Below are positions 52,284-59,589 of a stretch of DNA of 64,000 nt, one piece after another. How positions within the stretch are numbered: the stretch's first letter is position 1; the number at the start of each line of letters is the position of its first letter. Under the pieces are notes generated by a model, which had not been told where the DNA came from, ran no database searches, and was given only the letters and a program-made list of their open reading frames with translations. The stretch comes from Frigoribacterium sp. ACAM 257 (lineage in GTDB: Bacteria; Actinomycetota; Actinomycetes; Actinomycetales; Microbacteriaceae), in NCBI RefSeq assembly GCF_007954365.1, contig NZ_VOLO01000004.1, positions 1 through 64,000 on the forward strand. The letters are read 5' to 3'. Both the position numbers and the translations under genes were made by a program.

Positions 52284-53302
52284 GACTCGTCTCCTGACGT
52301 GGTGAGGGCGCCGGCCGTGTCGCGCCGCAGCACGAAGCGCTGGTAGACGAGGGCGACGACGAGCGAGATGAGGAACAGCACGACGGCGACGGCGTTGCCG
52401 TAGCCGTAGCTGCCCGAGGTGCGGCCGTTGGCGACCATGTACGTCGCCATCGTCGAGGTGCCTGCGGTGGCCGCGATGTACTGGCCCCAGATGATGTAGA
52501 CGAGGTCGAACAGCTGCAGCGAGCCGATGATCGACAGGAACGCCCAGATCCGCAGGGTCGGGCCGAGCAGCGGCAGCGTGATGCGCCGCTGGATCTGCCA
52601 CCAGCTCGCGCCGTCGATCGCCGCCGCCTCGCTGAGCTCCTCGGGCACGCCCTGCAGGCCGGCGAGGAACAGGATGACCGCGAAGCCGACGTACTTCCAG
52701 GTGATGATGACGAGCAGCGTCCAGATGGCGATGCTCGGGTCGGCGAGCCAGTCCTGCGTGAACGCGCCGAGGCCGACCTTCGTCAGCACGTCGTTGACGG
52801 CGCCGCTGCCCTGGAGCATCAGGCTCCAGCCGGTGCCGACGACGACCTCGCTGATGACGTAGGGCACGAAGATCAGCACCCGGATCAGCGACTGCCCGCG
52901 CAGCTTGCGGTTCAGCAGCAGCGCCAGGCCGATGGCGACCGGCCCCTGCAGCACCAGCGAGAGCACCACGATCGTGGCGTTGTGGCGCAGGGCGTCCAGG
53001 AACGTCGTGTCCTGGAAGATCGTCAGGTAGTTGCGGAACCCGACGAAGTCGGTCGGCGGGCCGAAGCCCTGCCAGCTGAAGAAGCCGTAGTAGGCGGCCA
53101 TCACGATCGGGAAGACCACGAAGGCCAGGAAGACCACGAGGGCCGGGCCGACCAGCAGCGCGATCTCGAGGCCGCGGGCGCCACGCCCCTGCCGGGACAC
53201 GGCCCGGGAGGCCGCCGGGGGCGAGGCGACTGCCTCGCCCCCGGCGGTGGCGTGAGCCCCGGCTGGTGCGGCGGGCCGCACGGGAGGTTCGCGGAGGCTC
53301 AC
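52280..53302 (-). CDS. Sugar ABC transporter permease (MalF type), GH3 locus
   Basis: 340 residues from a GTG start. After a Pro/Ala-rich tail of about 45 residues the first helix is IALLVGPALVVFLAFVVFPIVMAAYYGFF; the EAA loop is VPEELSEAAAIDGASWWQIQRRITLPLLG. It lies 7 bp after the binding-protein gene. No ATPase gene in the locus. Confidence 0.93.
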   Translation of the reverse strand: MSLREPPVRPAAPAGAHATAGGEAVASPPAASRAVSRQGRGARGLEIALLVGPALVVFLAFVVFPIVMAAYYGFFSWQGFGPPTDFVGFRNYLTIFQDTTFLDALRHNATIVVLSLVLQGPVAIGLALLLNRKLRGQSLIRVLIFVPYVISEVVVGTGWSLMLQGSGAVNDVLTKVGLGAFTQDWLADPSIAIWTLLVIITWKYVGFAVILFLAGLQGVPEELSEAAAIDGASWWQIQRRITLPLLGPTLRIWAFLSIIGSLQLFDLVYIIWGQYIAATAGTSTMATYMVANGRTSGSYGYGNAVAVVLFLISLVVALVYQRFVLRRDTAGALTTSGDES

Positions 53303-53309
53303 GAGGGGC

Positions 53310-54623
53310 CTACGCCTTCTTGGCGGCCGCGTCGACGGCGTCCACGAACTCCTGCGGCGTGCCGTCGCCCGAGAGCAGGTCGACCACGGCGACGTTCATC
53401 GCGTTGCCGACGTTGAGGCCGTAGACGGTGTCGAGCCACTGCGAGACGAACGGGGCGTCGTTGTAGGCGGCCAGCACCTCCTGCAGGTAGGGCTCGGTGA
53501 CGGACTCCTGGGCGACCGTGTTCACCGGAGGCGCGTTGAAGGCCTTGTAGTACGCCGTCTGCACGTCGGGGGTGGCCAGGTAGTTCAGGAAGTCGACGCA
53601 CGAGTCGGGCGCACCGGCCGAGCACGAGTAGCCGTCGACGCCGCCCATGATCGCGCCGGGCTCGCCGTCGCCGCCGTCGATCGCGGGGAACGGGAACCAG
53701 CCGAGGTCGGGCAGCGGCTTCGCGTCGGGGGTGAGCGAGGCGATGACGCCCGGGTCCCACGCGCCCATCAGCTCCATGCCGGCCTGCTTGTTGGCGATGA
53801 GGCCGGCCGAGCTGCCGGCGCCCTGCTGGGCGGCCGTGGTGAGGAAGCCCTCGTTGAAGGGCTCGGTGTCGCGGAAGTCGGCGAGGTCCTGCGCCGCGTC
53901 GACCCAGCAGGGGTCGCTGAAGTCGCGGTCGGTCGCGGCCTGCTCCAGGGTGTCGCTGCTGCAGGCGCGCAGGGCGAAGAAGAAGTACCAGTGCGCAGCG
54001 GGCCAGGCGTCCTTGCCGCCGAGGGCGACGGGCTGGGTGCCCGAGTCCTTCAGCGCGGTGACGGCGTCGTCGAGCTCGTCGATCGTCGTCGGGGGCGTGG
54101 TGATGCCCGCCGCGTCGAAGACGTCCTGGCTGTACCAGAAGCCGCCGGGCAGCACCGCGATCGGCATCGAGTACACCTTGCCGTCGATCGAGCCGGCGCC
54201 GAAGGTGCCCTCGCTGATGTCGGCGCGGGCGTCGTCGGAGATGCCGTCGGTGATGTCCTTGACCTGGCCGGCCTGGACCATCGCCTGGAGCTTGCCGCCG
54301 CCGCGCTGCAGGAAAACGTCGGGGGCGTCACCCGAGTTGAGCGCGGTCTGCAGCTTGCTGTCGAAGTCCTCGTTCTGCACGGTCTGGACGTCGATCGCGA
54401 CGTCCGGGTTCGCCTTCGTGAAGTCGGCCGCGGCCTGCGTCCAGAAGTCCTGGCCGGGGCCGGTCGTGGAGTTCTGCCACAGGGTGAGGGTGCCGTCGTC
54501 GGCACCGCCGCCGCCGCCTCCTGCGCTGCAGCCGGTCAGGAGGCCTGCTCCTACGAACAGGGCTGCGGAACCTGCCAGGAGGCGCCTGGCCGTTCTCGTG
54601 TTCTTGCTGGTCTTGCTCGCCAT
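53310..54623 (-). CDS. Sugar-binding lipoprotein, GH3 locus
   Basis: 437 residues. Signal RRLLAGSAALFVGAGLLTGCSAGGGGGG with the lipobox Cys about 29, then TLTLWQNSTTGPGQDFWTQAAADFTKANP, a family 1 solute-binding protein. ATG 54623 has AGGTGG upstream; the open frame beyond it runs into the promoter. It heads the operon binding protein, two permeases, GH3. Its extra cysteines (RACSSDTL, SDPCWVD, YSCSAGAPDSC) may form disulphides. Ligand unknown; a beta-glucoside or similar is suggested by the GH3 enzyme. Confidence 0.93.
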   Translation of the reverse strand: MASKTSKNTRTARRLLAGSAALFVGAGLLTGCSAGGGGGGADDGTLTLWQNSTTGPGQDFWTQAAADFTKANPDVAIDVQTVQNEDFDSKLQTALNSGDAPDVFLQRGGGKLQAMVQAGQVKDITDGISDDARADISEGTFGAGSIDGKVYSMPIAVLPGGFWYSQDVFDAAGITTPPTTIDELDDAVTALKDSGTQPVALGGKDAWPAAHWYFFFALRACSSDTLEQAATDRDFSDPCWVDAAQDLADFRDTEPFNEGFLTTAAQQGAGSSAGLIANKQAGMELMGAWDPGVIASLTPDAKPLPDLGWFPFPAIDGGDGEPGAIMGGVDGYSCSAGAPDSCVDFLNYLATPDVQTAYYKAFNAPPVNTVAQESVTEPYLQEVLAAYNDAPFVSQWLDTVYGLNVGNAMNVAVVDLLSGDGTPQEFVDAVDAAAKKA

Positions 54624-54722
54624 CGTTGCCACCTGTTCCTCGTCGTTGAGCGGCCGTGGTCGGCCCGTGACGCAGCGCTCCGATGTGCTGCGTCGGACCA
54701 GTGTCAGAAACGGTCCGCAGCG

Positions 54723-54762
54723 TGTCAAACGTTTTCGAAAACCATTTCGACGGGGCTAGGCT
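54723..54762. promoter_or_regulatory. Divergent promoter region with LacI palindrome, GH3 locus
   Basis: GTTTTCGAAAAC at 54731-54742 is a perfect 12-bp palindrome with the CG centre usual for LacI operators. On the minus strand TTGACA (54728-54723) is followed 17 bp later by GACACT. On the + strand TAGGCT at 54757-54762 lies 7 bp before the GTG of lacI, implying a leaderless message. The palindrome differs in sequence from that of the N-glycan locus. Confidence 0.75.
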
Positions 54763-54769
54763 GCGGCTC

Positions 54770-55807
54770 GTGAACGCTCGCCCGACCATCCACGACGTCG
54801 CCGCGGCGGCGGGAGTCTCGCTCGCGACCGTGTCGAAGGCGGTCAACGGCCGCTACGGGGTGTCGCCCGAGACGACGGCGAAGGTGATGGCCGTCGTCGA
54901 CGCGCTCGGCTACGAGTCGAGCCTGGTCGCCAGCAGCATGCGGGCCCGCCGCACCGGGGTGATCGGCGTGCTCGTGGCCGACTTCGAGCCGTTCAGCTCA
55001 GAGGTGCTCAAGGGCGTCGGCACCGCCGTGCGCCAGCTCGGTGCCGAGTACGACCTGCTCGCCTACAGCGGCGCCCACCAGGGCGGCGCCGACGGCTGGG
55101 AGCGGCGCTCGCTCAGCCGCCTCAGCGGCACGCTCATCGACGGGGCGATCCTCGTCACGCCGTCGGTCCTCACGACCACCACGAGCGTGCCGGTCGTCGC
55201 GGTCGACCCGCACAAGGGGCGCGCCGACCTGCCGAGCGTCGAGGCAGACAGCCGAGGAGGCGCAGGCCAGGCGGTCGAGCACCTCGTCTCCCTGGGGCAC
55301 CGGCGCATCGGGTTCCTCGCCGGGCGGCCCGACCTGCGCTCCGCGTCGCTGCGCGAGGCCGGCTACGCGGACGCGCTCCGCTCGGCGGGCATCGTGCGCG
55401 ACCCCGCGCTGACGCGGGACGGCGACTTCGAGATGGGCGCCGCACGCCGCGCCGCACGGGAGCTGCTCGACGTGCGGCCCGCCGACCGCCCGACCGCCGT
55501 GTTCGCGGCCAACGACCTGTCGGCGATCGCCGTGCTGCGCACCGCCCACGAGCTCGGCCTGCGGGTGCCCGACGACCTCAGCCTCGTCGGGTTCGACGAC
55601 ATCCCCGAGGCCTCGCGGGAGCAGCCGGCGCTGACGACCGTGCGGCAGCCGATGCACCGGCTCGGCACCGTCGCCACGACCATGCTGTTCACGCTGCTCG
55701 AGGGCGGGGTAATCGACCGGCCGGAGGTGCAGCTGCCGACGAAGCTGGTGGTGCGCGGCACGACGGGGCCGGTGCCTGCGCCTGCGCCTGCGCCGTCGCG
55801 CGGGTAG
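54770..55807 (+). CDS. LacI-family regulator of the GH3 locus
   Basis: 345 residues from GTG 54770. HTH: PTIHDVAAAAGVSLATVSKAVNGRYGVS, hinge SSLVASSMRARRTG, effector domain GVIGVLVADFEPFSSEVLKG, LGHRRIGFLAGRPD, FAANDLSAIAVL and GFDDIPEAS. The upstream frame to 54683 passes through the promoter and is rejected. A leaderless start is likely. The C-terminal tail (PVPAPAPAPSRG) comes from a GCCTGC hexanucleotide run. Confidence 0.93.
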   Translation: MNARPTIHDVAAAAGVSLATVSKAVNGRYGVSPETTAKVMAVVDALGYESSLVASSMRARRTGVIGVLVADFEPFSSEVLKGVGTAVRQLGAEYDLLAYSGAHQGGADGWERRSLSRLSGTLIDGAILVTPSVLTTTTSVPVVAVDPHKGRADLPSVEADSRGGAGQAVEHLVSLGHRRIGFLAGRPDLRSASLREAGYADALRSAGIVRDPALTRDGDFEMGAARRAARELLDVRPADRPTAVFAANDLSAIAVLRTAHELGLRVPDDLSLVGFDDIPEASREQPALTTVRQPMHRLGTVATTMLFTLLEGGVIDRPEVQLPTKLVVRGTTGPVPAPAPAPSRG

Positions 55808-55823
55808 CTGCGCCCTCTCACGA

Positions 55824-55921
55824 TTCAGGAACTGGCTGACCCGCTTGCCTGAATCATGCACGACTCAGGCGCGAGTCGCCCCCCGCTGCGCGGCTCAGGA
55901 CACATGTTCCTGAATGAGGAG
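55824..55921 (+). repeat. 98-bp intergenic repeat element, copy 3
   Basis: TTCAGGA at 55824, GCCTGAA at offset 23, CTCAGGC at offset 40, CTCAGGA at offset 70 and TTCCTGAATGAGGAG at the end. Half-site offsets and total length match the copies at 366 and 29555 exactly. It lies between the lacI stop and the GlsB terminator. Confidence 0.85.
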
Positions 55922-55968
55922 GGGGACGGGAGCGTCAGGAGCGACGGCGCGGCGGGGCGGGGACGGCG

Positions 55969-55999
55969 AAGGCCCCCGCCGCAGAGCGACGGGGGCCTT
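55969..55999 (-). terminator. Terminator of the GlsB-like gene
   Basis: AAGGCCCCCG at 55969-55978 pairs with CGGGGGCCTT at 55990-55999 around CCGCAGAGCGA. It lies 19 bp beyond the stop. Confidence 0.75.
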
Positions 56000-56017
56000 C
56001 GGGTGCTGCGGGTCGAG

Positions 56018-56287
56018 TCAGCGCTTGGCGCCGCGACGACCGGTGATGAAGCCCCAGATGACGAGGACGACGAGCGCGCCCACGATGGCGATGAGCCAGC
56101 TCTCGATGGAGAAGAAGCCGTCGTAGCCGACGCCGAAGACGGCGCCGCCGATCCAGCCGCCGAGGAGGGCGCCGATCACGCCGAGGACGAGGGTGGCGAT
56201 CCAGCCGCCGCCCTGACGACCGGGGAGGATGAGCTTGGCGATGGCGCCGGCGATGAGGCCGAGGAGGATGAAGGCGAGGAAGCCCAT
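56018..56287 (-). CDS. GlsB/YeaQ/YmgE family stress membrane protein
   Basis: 89 residues with three hydrophobic segments and the family's Gly-rich pattern: FLAFILLGLIAGAIAKLILPGRQGGGWIATLVLGVIGALLGGWIGG, then WLIAIVGALVVLVIWGF and a basic end TGRRGAKR. Members are stress-induced small membrane proteins (transglycosylase-associated). A GAAAGGG lies 8 bp before the ATG. Single-gene unit, divergent from the unknown protein at 56697. Confidence 0.93.
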   Translation of the reverse strand: MGFLAFILLGLIAGAIAKLILPGRQGGGWIATLVLGVIGALLGGWIGGAVFGVGYDGFFSIESWLIAIVGALVVLVIWGFITGRRGAKR

Positions 56288-56696
56288 GATGAGCCCTTTC
56301 TGAAGGAATTCGGGGGCCGCTACGGGGCAGGCGGCCGGTGCAGATTCCTAGCTTGCACTCAGTTTGGGCTCTTGTCCGGAACTGGTCTCCGTGCAAGGGT
56401 CCACGACGACCTCCCTGCCGGGCTCGATACGCTCGTGAGCCCCCCTGGCAGGCCCGTGCGTCGCCCTTGACGCAGGAGCCCGTGCCGAGAGTCGGGTCTC
56501 TCGGCGTCCGCCGGGAGTTCGGGCTCCCGGAGGTGCGCAGCCATGAACTGCGCCGGGTGCCTAGGGAACACCCGGGCATGTCTTCGGAGCCGAGGCACCC
56601 CCCGATTGGGTGACTTTCTCGCTGTCCCCCAGGAGGCGCCTCCCACGGGCGCGCGCACGCGCCACAGAGCATGCTGGAGGCCTACCGAGGGGGCAC
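56288..56696. other. 409-bp gene-free stretch with strong RNA-structure potential
   Basis: No convincing reading frame or ribosome-binding site is found before 56690. The left half holds an inverted CTTGCAC/GTGCAAG pair about 30 bp apart, which may belong to the glsB promoter region. The right half (56484-56575) holds four consecutive perfect hairpins and lies upstream of the gene at 56697. Confidence 0.6.
56484..56575 (+). ncRNA. Candidate structured RNA or 5' leader: four perfect hairpins in a row
   Basis: Stem 1: GCCGAGAG 56484-56491 with CTCTCGGC 56498-56505. Stem 2: CCGGGAG 56511-56517 with CTCCCGG 56524-56530. Stem 3: GCGCAG 56535-56540 with CTGCGC 56548-56553. Stem 4: CCGGGTG 56553-56559 with CACCCGG 56569-56575. 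Loops are 6 to 9 nt. I could not match it to a riboswitch or to rnpB, ssrA or SRP RNA. The strand is assumed from the downstream gene. Confidence 0.4.
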
Positions 56697-57083
56697 ATGA
56701 AGTACATCGTCTACGGCGAGAACCGCGTGATGACGGGCGACGCGATCGCCGAGGCCGTCATCGCCTACGCCGCGGCCCTCGGCCAGAACGGCACGACCGA
56801 CATCGTCGACGTGCCGACGAGCGACGAGCACGGGTCGGCGACGACCGCCGAGCTGCTGCTCGGCCCCGCCAGCCAGCTCATGATCGAGACGGCCCCCGAC
56901 GACGAGCTCGAGCCCGAGGACGACGCCCTCGTCGCCGAGCTCGTGCGTCGTGCCGCGGCCGTCGGAGGCGCACGCTTCGTCGACGCCGCCTCGGGCAGCT
57001 CGATCGACGAGGAGGAGCACGCTGCGCGGTCCGGCGAGGATGCGCCCCTCCGCACCAGGCCGCCCGAGCCGGACGCTCGCTAG
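56697..57083 (+). CDS. Small acidic protein of unknown function
   Basis: 128 residues, beginning MKYIVYGENRVMTGDAIAEAVIAYAAALG and continuing with an acidic C-terminal half (APDDELEPEDDALVAELVRRA). No membrane segment or signal. GAGGGGG lies 5 bp before the ATG. Its TAG stop shares the palindromic CTAG at 57080-57083 with the convergent transporter gene. No family recognised; the codon pattern and RBS support a real gene. Confidence 0.75.
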   Translation: MKYIVYGENRVMTGDAIAEAVIAYAAALGQNGTTDIVDVPTSDEHGSATTAELLLGPASQLMIETAPDDELEPEDDALVAELVRRAAAVGGARFVDAASGSSIDEEEHAARSGEDAPLRTRPPEPDAR

Positions 57084-58249
57084 ACCTTCTGCTGGCGCGG
57101 GACCACGACGCGCTCGAACACGACGACCCCCGCTGTGGCGATCGGGATCGCGACGAGTGCACCGAGCACGCCGCCGAGCGCTCCTCCCCCGAAGGCGGCG
57201 ACGATCACCAGCGCACCGGGCACCGCGACCGCCTTCGACATGACGCGCGGCGTCAGCACGTACGCCTCGATCTGCGCGTAGACGAGCAGCACGACGCCGA
57301 CCACGATCGCCGTCACCGGCGAGACGGTCAGCGTCGCCGCGATGATGATCGCGTAGGCGACGACCGTCCCGACGACGGGGATGAGCGCTCCGAGGAACGC
57401 GAGCGCCGCGAACAGCACGGGCACCGGGCCGCCCGCGATCGTCAGCACCACGAACACGAAGACGGCGTTGATCGCGGCGAGCGCCACCTGTCCCGCGACG
57501 TAGCGGCCGACGGACAGGAAGATCTCGTCCGAGATGTCCATCACGCGCTCGCGGTGGCTGCGCGGCACGGCCCGGCTGAGCGAGCGGAGCATCTGGGGCA
57601 GCGTCACGGCGAAGTAGATGGTGAGGATCGCGACGATGATCACCGCGGTGATGCCGTTCGTGATGCCCTGGCCGACGGCGAGCACGCCGCCGCCGAGGGC
57701 GAGCAGGCGGTCGGGGTCGAGCAGGTACGAGCTGACGGCCGCGACGGCGTCGTCGACGTCGACCTCGAGGCCGAGGGTCTCGACGGCCTGCTGCACCCAC
57801 GGCTGACGCGAGACGTCCTGCAGGGCGGCGGGCGCCGTGCGGATCACGTGGCCGACCTGGTCGACGAGGGCGGGCACGACGGCGGCGAGGATGCCGACGA
57901 CGGCGCCGATCACGAGCACGAGCGAGACGACGACGCCGACCCAGCGCGGGGCGCCCGCCCGGGAGAGGCGGCGCACGACGGGCTCGAAGGCCAGGGCGAG
58001 GAAGAAGGCGAGGCCGATGTACACGAGGATCGTCGACAGCGCCATCAGGGCGACGATGATGCCGACGCCGAGCCCGCCGCCGAGGGTCGCGATCAGCCCG
58101 AAGCGGAACGCGCCGGGGCGCCGCAGCGGGCTGGAGGGCTGGTCGCGGGACGCGGTCGAGCGGGACGACGTCGAGCCGGACGACGTCGAAGAGGCGTCGG
58201 CGCGTGCCGTCGAGCGGCGCACGGAGCGAGCGCGGTGGGAGAGGGCCAT
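57080..58249 (-). CDS. AI-2E family transporter
   Basis: 389 residues. A Ser/Arg-rich N-terminal tail of about 50 residues precedes the membrane domain (GLGVGIIVALMALSTILVYIGLAFFLALAFEPVV, LVLVIGAVVGILAAVVPALVDQV). The C-terminal block has FAALAFLGALIPVVGTVVAYAIIIAATL and YVLTPRVMSKAVAVPGALVIVAAFGGGALGGVLGALVAIPIA, the hallmark of the TqsA/PerM (AI-2E) family. Substrate unknown; the family exports small molecules or ions. Its TAG stop overlaps the stop of the gene at 56697. Confidence 0.93.
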   Translation of the reverse strand: MALSHRARSVRRSTARADASSTSSGSTSSRSTASRDQPSSPLRRPGAFRFGLIATLGGGLGVGIIVALMALSTILVYIGLAFFLALAFEPVVRRLSRAGAPRWVGVVVSLVLVIGAVVGILAAVVPALVDQVGHVIRTAPAALQDVSRQPWVQQAVETLGLEVDVDDAVAAVSSYLLDPDRLLALGGGVLAVGQGITNGITAVIIVAILTIYFAVTLPQMLRSLSRAVPRSHRERVMDISDEIFLSVGRYVAGQVALAAINAVFVFVVLTIAGGPVPVLFAALAFLGALIPVVGTVVAYAIIIAATLTVSPVTAIVVGVVLLVYAQIEAYVLTPRVMSKAVAVPGALVIVAAFGGGALGGVLGALVAIPIATAGVVVFERVVVPRQQKV

Positions 58250-58317
58250 CGGACCATCCTGGCGGTCGCCGACGGCGGAGGGCCGCACGCGCCTGCCCAG
58301 GCCCGTCGCGCCTCCGG

Positions 58318-59589
58318 TCAGATCGGCTTCTCGACCATCCCCCAGGGCGAGTCGTGCCCCTCCGGCGACGCGAGCAGGTCGAGGAACGGCCCCGCCGGGA
58401 AGGCCTCCGGCCCGAGGACCCCCACGCCCGACCAGACGCCCGTCGCGAGCAGCTCGAGCGCGATCACGGGCCCGAGCGCCGTCTGCCACACGACGGCCTG
58501 CGAGCCGTAGTCGCGCATCGAGGTCTCGTTGTCGGCCACGTGGTAGAGGTAGGTCGACCGCGGCTTCCCGTCCTTGCCCGTGCCTCGCACCCAGACGCCG
58601 GCACAGGTCTTGCCCGACATCACGTCGCCGAGCGTCGCCGGGTCGGGCAGCACCGCCGCGACCACGTCCCGGGGCGAGACCTGCACCCCCTTGACGTCGA
58701 CAGGGGCCGTCTTGTCGAGGCCGAGCTTGTTCAGCGTCCTCAGCACGTCGATGAACTCCTGCCCGAGGCCGTACTTGAAGGTGACGCGCTTCGCGGCCGT
58801 CCAGCGGGGCATGAGCAGCACCTCCTCGTGCTCGACGTTGACGCACTCGACCGGGCCTATCCCCTCGGGGAAGTCGAAGACCTCGGGCTCGCTGAAGGGG
58901 GCGGTGGTGTACCAGCCGCGCCCCTCCTCCCAGACGACCGGGGGGTTCAGGCACTCCTCGATGGTCGTCCAGATCGAGAACGAGGGGGCGAAGTCGTGGC
59001 CCTCCACGACCAGGTCCGCGCCGTCGCGCACTCCCAGCTCGTCGATCTCGCTGAACAGCTCGTCCTCGGCCCAGCGCGCGAAGACGTCGGACATGCCGGG
59101 CTCGACGCCCATGCCGACGAGCGCGAGGCGTCCTGCGTCCCGCCACCGCGCCTCCTGCGCGAACTGCTCGTCGCCGAGCATGACCCCGGTCAGCTCGTGC
59201 GGCTTCTCGGGGTGCGGGCTCGAGAGGCTCATCGCCATGTCGAGGTAGACCGCGCCGCCCGCGAAGGCGCCCTCGAAGATCGGCATCACGAACCGCGGGT
59301 CGACCGCGTTCAGCACATGGGTGATCGCGTGCTCGCGGATCAGGGCCGTGACCGAGTCGGCGCTCGACGCGTCGACCGAGGCGCCGAGGAGGCGCGGGTC
59401 GGCCAGCGAGTCCACCAGCGCCTGTGGGCGGGCCGGGTCGTGGTCGGCGACGACGAGCAGCTCGAAGAAGGCGCGCCGCACGGCGATGCGCACGGCGGCC
59501 GAGCCGACGCCCCCCGCGCCGACGATCAGGATGCGGGCCGGTGCCGCGGCGACGTCGCCGGGCGCGGGGGTGGTGGGTGCCGTCGTCAT
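58318..59589 (-). CDS. Saccharopine dehydrogenase-like NAD(P)-dependent enzyme
   Basis: 423 residues. Rossmann motif ILIVGAGGVGSAAVRIAVRR near residue 19, then VVADHDPARPQALVDSL, HVLNAVDPRFVMPIFEGAFAGGAVYLDMA and GMGVEPGMSDVFARWA, as in LYS9-type saccharopine or lysine-6-dehydrogenase-like proteins. The ATG overlaps the stop of an APC permease (ATGA at 59586-59589), so the pair probably imports and oxidises or reduces an amino acid or polyamine derivative. The exact reaction is unknown. Confidence 0.88.
   Translation of the reverse strand: MTTAPTTPAPGDVAAAPARILIVGAGGVGSAAVRIAVRRAFFELLVVADHDPARPQALVDSLADPRLLGASVDASSADSVTALIREHAITHVLNAVDPRFVMPIFEGAFAGGAVYLDMAMSLSSPHPEKPHELTGVMLGDEQFAQEARWRDAGRLALVGMGVEPGMSDVFARWAEDELFSEIDELGVRDGADLVVEGHDFAPSFSIWTTIEECLNPPVVWEEGRGWYTTAPFSEPEVFDFPEGIGPVECVNVEHEEVLLMPRWTAAKRVTFKYGLGQEFIDVLRTLNKLGLDKTAPVDVKGVQVSPRDVVAAVLPDPATLGDVMSGKTCAGVWVRGTGKDGKPRSTYLYHVADNETSMRDYGSQAVVWQTALGPVIALELLATGVWSGVGVLGPEAFPAGPFLDLLASPEGHDSPWGMVEKPI

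Noticed and set aside
56430-56610. 6C RNA, on account of two runs of six C (near 56440 and 56600)
   Set aside because: The runs are about 150 nt apart and not displayed as loops of two adjacent hairpins, as the 6C motif requires.
56288-56696. Known riboswitches, rnpB, ssrA or SRP RNA
   Set aside because: I compared the remembered conserved cores (guanidine, c-di-AMP, ZTP, SAM, cobalamin, RNase P, tmRNA) and found no convincing match on either strand.
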